Assembly (NCBI GenBank): GCA_025201705.1
Contig: MU616566.1
Span: 62,001-126,000, forward strand
DNA length: 64,000 bases
Direction of reading: 5' to 3'
Source: Dissophora ornata
Lineage: Eukaryota; Mortierellomycota; Mortierellomycetes; Mortierellales; Mortierellaceae
The position numbers were made by a program, and so were the translations under genes. Shown piece by piece: positions 56,328-64,000 of the stretch (its first letter is position 1; every line of letters begins with the position of its first letter). The notes under the pieces were generated by a model that was not told the origin of the DNA, did no database searches, and was given only the letters and a program-made list of their open reading frames with translations.

Positions 56328-58437
56328 GTTGGACAATATTTGAAGTACACTCCACTGTTTGGAAGTTCAGTAAGGCTGGTCCGATGCGGTTTCCTTGCAG
56401 GTTAGTTCCTATTCGAGATGGGGCTGGCAGAATAGGAAGAGAAGAGGAGGAAACGTCGACGGAAAGAAATGAAAGGTTTACGCCGAGGTAAAGGGGGATC
56501 TTCACATCAGTCGCCTGCATGATGATAGAGCAAAGACTCCGAAATGAACACAGACCCATGCCATCCCTCGCTTTGCGGGCAATGGTGGACCAGTACCCTG
56601 CTCACGCCCAGCATCTCGTCTGATACATGGACTATTTTGCCTCGTTTGTTTACACTACTTTGCTGTTCTATCCACGGTTGTCCTTTCTGCGACATTGCTT
56701 GCTTCGTACATGAACATACTCTACTACTCTGTGTGTGCAATATTTGACTTTGCATGATGGAAGCACAAAGAAGCAAAAAGAAAAAAAAAAGAAGGGGAAC
56801 ACTGCAGGACGAGAGAATGAGGCGCGGATCGGGAGTCAGCTGCGAAGGGGCTGCAGGGCGAACAAGGGGTAGCACAAAGGATAAGGCGAGCAAACAAATA
56901 GGAAGTTCGTTGGTCGAGTGAGCGCTCTCTACCCCCCGCGCCCATCTCGCTTATGCTCCTCCCTCGCTATGGCACTCTAGACTTTTATGTTCCAACGGCC
57001 CATGGGCGCGCATGTGGCTGCCAATTGTCGTCCCTTGCCTCATCGCCCGAGAAAGATGGGGCGCCGCTATTATCGTGCTATATTCCGGCGCGCATAAACT
57101 ATGTAATCATCCTCAAATAGCTGGCAGGGTCCGCCTATATGAGATGGTATGTGGGATCGCAACATACACGTGTTGAGTATAATTTGTATCCGTTCCCCAT
57201 CTCTGATTGGCAGACTCAACGACGCGTCCTATTCCCTGCTCACTGGGGGGCGTCGTTTCTGAAGGACAAAGTAAAGCTCGATGCATACCTTCGCTCACCC
57301 ACTGTTGTGACCATGTCATAGTCGACCAATGCCTATCCTTGCACGTCAGATACGACTCTTTCAGGAACTCAGGGTCCCGTAGACCCTCTTTCTCTCTCCT
57401 GAGAGACAGCAGGAACCGGCGTGGTGCCATATTCCCGCCGATGGAGGACGGTGGATTGGCCCCCATTGTCGTCCCCCCTTTTCCATACTCTCAAACTCGC
57501 CCTGCCCCCTTTCTTTTGCTCAAGATCTTCTGCACGTCTTCGACTATTGGAATATCGTCGAGCTTACGACTCTTCTCCATTGGCATTGAGCTGATTTGAT
57601 CCGTACTGTGCATGTCAGGTTTCCCGCAAGCTGTCCATTGGTACATGAATGTATTCTCTCAAGGGCACGATCTAAATCTCCTCTCCCCCATCTCACCGCT
57701 TCTTACTCCAACCCCCTGAGAAATATTTTGAAGCTATCTCGCATCTATTTTTCTTTCTTCGGTCACACTGGCCGAAGACCAAACGACTCGTGGCTATTCC
57801 CGTAAACCTCTGTATTAATTTCAGTGGAAAGGAGAGAGCCGATATAAAACAAGATAGTGCGAGAAGACGGAGGAGGTAGGGAGGAAGATCCTCTTTGAAA
57901 TTTCGCTTTTTTTTTTTTTTTTTTTTTTTTCTTTTCGAGTCTTGAATTTGAATAGCAGCCCCTTGAATTCTATGGACTATATTACCGGAAGATACTCGCT
58001 GTTTTCCCATCGGGCTATTTTTCTGTTGAGCGGAAACAGCTCTAGTGCTTACCCGCGAGAGGAGAGTGCGCTTTCGTCCCGCTTGAAACGGATACACCTC
58101 TTTGGTTCCCGTCCTGTGAATGAATGCTCACTACATCTTCCTTCCCTTTCTACTTTTCCCTCTTTTCATCATTCCTTATATCCTTCTCCACACAACCCTG
58201 CAGTATAATTCACATTGTGATCTCCAAGATAGAGACCTACATCATTACTGCTCGATCACTGCACGCTTTCTTCTTTAGAGGAGCCACGTTTCCCTCTTCT
58301 TCCATACTTGCAGGCGCCGATTTTACTATATTTTTATTTTATCCGCGTTCGCGAGCCTTGGAGGCCGTGGATGATCTTGTTCCGTCATCCGATTTTATTC
58401 CAATCTCTTTGTTCTCCATCTCGATAATATATCTTCT
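56328..58437. promoter_or_regulatory. 2.1-kb divergent intergenic region
   Basis: It lies between the nucleotidyltransferase start and the start of the Bni4-like gene. Open frames on both strands lack family signatures. It has an A11 run near 56780 and a T21–22 run at 57908–57930. The right part is CT-rich and probably an extended leader of the Bni4-like gene; long leaders are common for such regulators. Confidence 0.5.
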
Positions 58438-61400
58438 ATGGCCGGCATGCTAATTGCCAGGTCCTCAAATCCTTCTCCATCACACCAACAACAGTCGCTG
58501 TGTCACCCAGACGCCACAGTGCTTCCGCCTCTTCTAGCCCCAGCCTCTTTTCAATCGGCCAAGCCATTGGCGCGCACAGTCTCTACGTCTTTGAAGCTTC
58601 ACCTACAATCCGGCAATCTAAGAAGTACAGAGACCAAATCCGTGTACTTCAGCAGCGTTCCCACCGCTTTCCCCTCCTCCTCTTTCACCATGACCAACTC
58701 CCCCTTGCGAAACAATAATGAAGGCAGTCTTGCCCAACTGGATCTGCTACACCTGCATCTGCCACCACTGTTCACCACCAAGGAATTCCAGGATAGGTTA
58801 ACGGATCAAGGATTTGCACAGGACACTCTCTCTACCTTCTCCACATTAATGGAAAATCAAGCGATATGCAGCAGTGAAGCAGCGCACTGCCATCACCAAC
58901 ATTCTCGTCACCATCAACACCAGACCATGTCTAAGACCTCAACTCCTCCCTGCAGCAGCTCTCTTGCGTCTACCAGCCCCTTGGATTCACTGCTCTTCTT
59001 ACCCCTTTCGTCCTCGTCCCCCTCTCCGCTTGCTTCTTCCACTTCGAATTCGATGCCCACCACCCCTGAGAAGCCAATCGTCCCCTCGACGATGACTGAT
59101 GCAAATCTTGTGCAGCTGTCACACAACGGAGGTAATGAAATGGAAACGAATTGTCCTTGCTACCAGTGCCGCTGGTTTGCCCTCTCCCGCTGGTTGGGAG
59201 CGACGGCCTGAGATATGGCAAAATGGAGGCAGCAACGATCATGGATGATGGAAAGATAATCTGTGGAATCACATGAGAATTGGACCCTTGTCATCAATGG
59301 ATTATGCAGGATGAAACCAGCGGACACAGACAGGGAGTTCCCTTTTGTTTTCCTTGCAGCATCTGAGTGTCCTGGAATTCGTTTTCATGCCTGCAATGGA
59401 TCCACTTTTACATGGCTCGTGCGCGTTTACATCTATCCAGGGTGCTCCATCGCACAGACAAAAAAAGAGAGAGAGAGAGAGAGAGTAGGGCGTGATCAAT
59501 GGAACTGATCACTGTCTCTGTCTTATCTTCCTCTTCATCGATTTACTTGCTCTCACGCCCACTATTTAAAAACACACATAGCATGGATGTCGACCAGTCC
59601 GTTATCCGGTAGTGACGCCGACGCAAGCACACTAGCTTTTCATCAACCACAAAATCACACTCTCCGAATAATGGCGCATTCAGCGGATACTTCTGGTACT
59701 AGACCTTCAAGGATAACGAGCGATCGACAATCTGTTCACCCCCTACAAATCGACAGTGAGCCTCGCCTCTCTTTTCAATCTTCAACACAGTCCGAACTCA
59801 CACCCTACGTTTCAAACTCTACATCCACAGCTGTGAACTGGCAGCCTTTACCACCTTCACACCCACTCGTCAACCTCCAACCTCTGATACCTATCCTCGG
59901 CCCACAGGCCCACAGTGGAGTCCGAAAGAAAACGCCTCTCGTGTCCAAGATCCGCAAAGTGTTCGTCAAGCCCACTGCCAGTCCGTCCATCGAGGGACAC
60001 GGGATGAAGGCCACTGCTACCAATGCAAACACGCAGCCGCAGCTGCAACTGGTACAGGATAACTCTCTCGAAGATATCTTTTCCGTGTCCTCGAGCGACA
60101 GAAGCCTTTGTCCGCCCGGGTCGTCACCAGATCAACACCGGGGGTCAGTTTCGTCCACGAGCTCGGGCGAGACCATGTCGGTGGGACAGGCAGAGTTTAG
60201 TCTGGGCACTCCTTCGACTTCCCCAGAAATTTCGCCTTCAGGTTCACCGAAAATGAAGTCTGTCGCCACCCCTGCACCGTCTTCTGCAATAACTATTCTT
60301 CCTGAGACTCAGGGTCGATCTGCCAGCATCGACGTCATTGGTTCTTCATCGTCCGAGAAGCGGCTTAGTCTGGAGCCCACGCCAACTCGGACTGTCAAGA
60401 AACGACTTTCGTTCGCCAGTATCACCTCGTTCTTCAACCCGCGTGCGTCTGAGGCTACCGCAGCAGCGGCAATCCGGAAGAAGCAGCAGCGGTCAACTTC
60501 GGTCCCGGACGTCGAGCATCCCGTAGCAGTTGCACGACAGACCGCGGAGTGCCAGAGGAGGCATTCGATGAACGATATGCCAGAGGGGGGTACAGGGACC
60601 AAAGCGATGAGACTGCCGCTCGTGATGTCGCCGCTGCAAACCACGGCAACGCCATCATGGGAGAGAGATGGAGTATCTGGCCAGGCCACAGTTGTCGCTA
60701 ATGGTCTCCTAATGAACAAGGCATCCGACCAGGAGCTATCTTCAACAAACATTAACACCCGTCCCGCTCTTGAAGCTGCAGAGCCGGCTAAAAAGTCGAA
60801 AATCTATGGAGTATTCGGCAAGCAGAAGACAAAGAATAAGGGAAAGAATGATGGCATTGTCAGTGAAGTTGTTAATAGCAGCGCCACGGTTGCCGGGACT
60901 GCCAAGCCGTTGCGATCTGCATTGGCCCATCGTCATCAACGTTCGGCTTCTGTTATAAAATCACCGAGTATTTACCAACATGAACACCACCAACCCCAGC
61001 AGCAGCGACACGGTGTAGTAACTGCTAGCACAAAGCGCCTGAGCCAGCCTGAGCCACTCATCAACCTCTCTCCAGACTCTGGTCCCACAAGTCGACGTGC
61101 ATCGGAAGAACAACAGCATCAGCTCCAACAGCCACAGCAGCAAGGCCGAGTAGGAGAGAGAAGCGCAGGGCCCACGCGTCATAGGCGCCAGAGCAGTCTC
61201 GCAGGCCGCCAGGCAAGCCAGCAGGGACATTATCCTGCCATGGACAGAAAGCAGCGGCTCACTGTCCGATACGCGGTTTCGGAGGATGGTACGCAATACA
61301 CCGAAGTCTTTGGATCGCAGGATTACCACACTCAGCAACAACAGCCAATGCAGCAACAACAACAGCACTCACATCAGCAGTATCAGTACCAGGGCACATC

Positions 61401-62285
61401 CGAAGCGCTGGACATGCCGCCGAAACCAAAGGTCACGTCCATCTCCACGACCTTGTCTCCCCCATTGTCGTCGTCACCGCCGCAAGGTGGCTACTATCAT
61501 GTCTATAACCCTCTTTCGGCTTTGTCCCATCCCTCCTCTCGGCAGGGCTCGTCTTCTTCGATCACCGAAGGTGCTGAGGGCTCTTTCTCCCTCTCTGCAA
61601 TTCCAGGCAACCAACTATCCTCGTCATCACAGGAGGCACATTTTTCTGCAAACCGACGCGGCCCGTATCAGGAGAGCGTCGGTAGCGTTTATAATGGCCA
61701 TCGCAGTAACCCCCCTGCTACTCCATCCAGCGTGACCGGGGCAGCGCCGGCGATCCCTCGAGTCTCCGTCGACCATACACTCATGATGGAAAGCCAAGGC
61801 CCTCCCGCCTCTCTTCTGAGTCCTCCCAGGATCCCTCGCGCAGTTACGTTACCGCTTTCGAGTCAGGGGCCCACAGCATCCATGGGCTACCATCTCCAAC
61901 AACAGCAACAGTACCTTCAACAACACCAGAGGCAACAGCAACATCAACAGCAACTTCAGATTCATCAACAATTCCATCTCCAACAGCAACAAATCCAACG
62001 CCACAAGCAACAGCAACAACAGCAGCAGCAACAATACCTTGCTGAACAGCTCCAGATCCACCAACAACAGCAGTATATGAACTCTTTTGCAATGACATCC
62101 TCTCCTCATAGTATGTTGATTCATCATCATCAACAGGACGCGTATCATAACCTTTACGCCAATCACCCATATCCACGCCAATTCAATATGCAACAGCCCC
62201 TCCCCACTCACTTTTACTATCAATCTTCTCAGCACAGTGCTCTTCAATACCAACAACAAGTACAACTACAGCAGCAACAACTGCG

Positions 62286-62318
<33 letters not shown>

Positions 62319-62601
62319 GCAGAGGCAGCTTCAACAGCAATACACGAAAAGCAACATGCCGACCTCAATTCCACAAGTTCCATCGAAACCTGCCCGACAT
62401 ATCAAGTTTTCATCAACGCAGCCCCTCGTGCACCTTACTTGGACCCGGGATCAATACGACCGAACCAGTGATCCCAACATCACCGCCCAGCGACTAACAC
62501 CTGCCATCGCCCAAAAGATTAAGTTGGAGTTGAACCAGTTCAAGAGCCAAGAGATGGTCATCCATCAGGACAGTGTTATTCATACCCATTTCTTTGTATA
62601 A
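58438..62601 (+). CDS. Large polyQ protein with Bni4-like PP1-binding tail
   Basis: The second exon alone is an open frame of 1004 codons from ATG 59587. A donor GGAG|GTAATG at 59132 and an acceptor ACATAG|CATGG ending at 59581 join an upstream frame (58438–59131) to it in phase, giving 1237 aa. If this intron is not used, translation starts at 59587, preceded by a short overlapping ATG frame at 59583. The protein is Ser/Pro/Gln-rich with a basic KKRLSFASITSFFNP motif (about residue 515) and long Gln runs. The last 65 residues look conserved: RHIKFSS (RVxF-type PP1 docking), YDRTSDPN, RLTPAIAQKIKLELNQFKSQ and HTHFFV. That tail resembles Bni4/Afr1-type proteins, which place protein phosphatase 1 at the bud neck. 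Family assignment rests on the tail only. Confidence 0.68.
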
Positions 62602-62929
62602 CAGTTTTTTCCCCATCATTTGCATAATTACACTGAGACGAATATAATAATAACAATAATAAAAACGATATTTGATAATAAATTATCTTGTGGTGGTTCT
62701 GGCGGCCAAGAGCTGCGGGACGTCCTGTTGATTTATCGTAGCAAGTTTACACAGAAGTGTGCCCCGTGGGTCTAGTCAGAGACTGGGGGCTGGTCTGAAA
62801 TCGATGGGAATTAGCCAAATGGACGTTTATTGCATTAACCTATGTTCTAGAAATATCTGTAAACGTATGTACAGTGTTTGATAGGATTACAAAACGTTTG
62901 CTCATCCAAGGCTTTAAATTCGGTTGCCT
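62602..62929. other. Convergent 3' region
   Basis: 328 nt between two stop codons, AT-rich with AATAATAATAA-like stretches near 62642–62680 that could be poly(A) signals for both genes. No gene seen. Confidence 0.55.
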
Positions 62930-64000
62930 CTATGGATAATGAGGTAAGGATGGTGGGCGCTTCCACGCTTTGATATGTCCCTTCCGATCACTCGTCATAA
63001 TGGCATCCTCCCTGAACGTAATGCTTGACAGGGGCTCCTGATGGACTGCTTTGGCCATCAGCGGCTGTAACATCGCCACGTGTGAACGCGGTTCCGGCGG
63101 CCGAACGATCTGCACTCCATTGTCGCTATGTGAGTTGTTGCCATATCGGAAAAAGGACGAAAATCCTTGTCCGTGATGCTGGTGCTGATGCGGGTTCAGA
63201 TGTTGATGGTCTCCATCATGACCCTCTCCAGTTCCAGAACTATGGAAATTGGGCCTGTGCAAGTGTAGGTGCGGCAGCGTGCGAGCATGGACTGACTTCT
63301 TGTACACTTCGTTCGATGATCCTGCATCGACCGCTGTTGCATCAGTCATCATAGAGCTCGCACTCGTAACTTTCCCTGTCGCTGCTGTGCTAGTAGAATA
63401 CGCTCGGTTGCGTCCAGCTTCATACACAAGCGTTTCAGAATAATCAGACGACGTTATCGAGGCTCCATCGCCCACCGAAGAAGACGCAGAAGGCCCCTCT
63501 CCATTCTGACTCTGCCTTGGGGGCTGAAGTTGGGAGGAGTGGCTGATGGGGTGATGGCTCTCGTGTTCCTGTGCAAGTTCTTCTGCAATTGAGGATTGGT
63601 GGTGTATATGGTGCGGATGGATCGCGGAGGTCGTCTGGGAAGCCTGCGAGATCGATGGCTTGCTACTAATGTGACCTGAGAATAAGCTGTGACCACCACT
63701 CCCTCTTAAACTACTGATACTTCCTTTGCTGCCATGTCCTGGCTTGTACCCACCGGCAACGCCTCCTACTGTCGTGCCCATGATAGTCGCAGTACTTCCT
63801 CGTCTTTGAGCCGCAACCGCCTACATAAGAAGCCAAAGCATACATGTAATAGCCATGAAGGTGAGTAAATATGTAGGATTGTAGTATGAAAGGGCAAACG
63901 CTCTATTGACATACAGCTTTGGGCTTGTGGAGAGCTCCAACACTGAAGTCCCATAACAGGAGTTTTGCATCCTCGCCGACGCTCCCGAACCGGTAATTGC
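62930..64000 (-). CDS. creC: CreC/WDR20-type WD40 protein, 3' part (5' end outside window)
   Basis: Partial gene: exon 63820–62930 (297 codons including stop) joined to an exon 64000–63915 that continues past the window edge. The upstream exon shows a WD repeat end [20 protein letters not shown] then ALHKPKA, the CreC signature. The downstream exon has a Ser/His-rich insert of about 200 residues and a last repeat [40 protein letters not shown]. CreC with the CreB deubiquitinase acts in carbon catabolite repression; animal WDR20 activates USP12/46. The long insert inside the last blade is typical of fungal members, though the His-rich run is striking here. Confidence 0.85.

Noticed and set aside
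61900..62340. Leu/Val-rich minus frames opposite the polyQ region
   Set aside because: Antisense of CAG/CAA runs reads as Leu/Val; no independent gene.

Overview
This is a 64 kb piece of a fungal nuclear genome. Genes are split by short GT–AG introns (mostly 60–130 nt) and code for fungal-type proteins: a protein O-mannosyltransferase, Def1, a succinate/fumarate carrier, Nop13, a CreC-type WD protein and a GH18 chitinase with a chitin-binding tail. Intron density, gene style and the paralogue mix fit an early-diverging filamentous fungus; a Mortierellomycotina-like organism is my best guess, not something the sequence proves.

Layout. 0–2.4 kb: repeat-like flank with a dead IS630/Tc1-type transposase and a truncated 28S rRNA piece. 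2.7–12 kb: URI1/Bud27 prefoldin (+), eIF2-gamma (−), and Def1 (+), which is divergent from eIF2-gamma. 12.3–18.8 kb: a PMT (−) and an SFC1-type carrier (+), divergent. 19.2–23.7 kb: a tandem duplication, each unit holding a dienelactone-hydrolase gene (+) and a decayed hydratase-2/MaoC gene (−). 24.5–30 kb: a J-domain/TMEM185-like fusion protein (+), a P-loop NTPase (−) and an arylamine N-acetyltransferase (+). 30–33.5 kb: gene-poor. 33.5–36.9 kb: secreted chitinase (+) facing a Cys-rich GPI-type surface protein (−). 36.9–40.9 kb: gene-poor with coding-like scraps. 40.9–47.6 kb: eIF5 (+), a MYND-SET protein (−) and an unassigned five-exon gene (−). 48.4–53.8 kb: a second duplication, in which one unit keeps the MFS transporter and a Nop13 stub and the other keeps Nop13 and an MFS stub. 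54.6–64 kb: a Cid1-type nucleotidyltransferase (−), a large polyQ protein with a Bni4-like tail (+) and the 3' part of a CreC/WDR20-type gene (−, running off the window).

How the genes relate. Most are housekeeping genes: translation initiation (eIF2-gamma and eIF5, a GTPase subunit and its GAP), prefoldin/RNA polymerase assembly (URI1), pol II turnover (Def1), the nucleolus (Nop13), the secretory pathway (PMT) and mitochondria (SFC1). The chitinase and Cys-rich protein form a plausible cell-wall pair. Evolutionarily the most striking feature is the pair of independent duplications of convergent gene pairs in which one partner has decayed. I saw no CRISPR array, intact tRNA or intact mobile element. 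All exon boundaries were deduced by eye from splice signals, reading frame and family knowledge.
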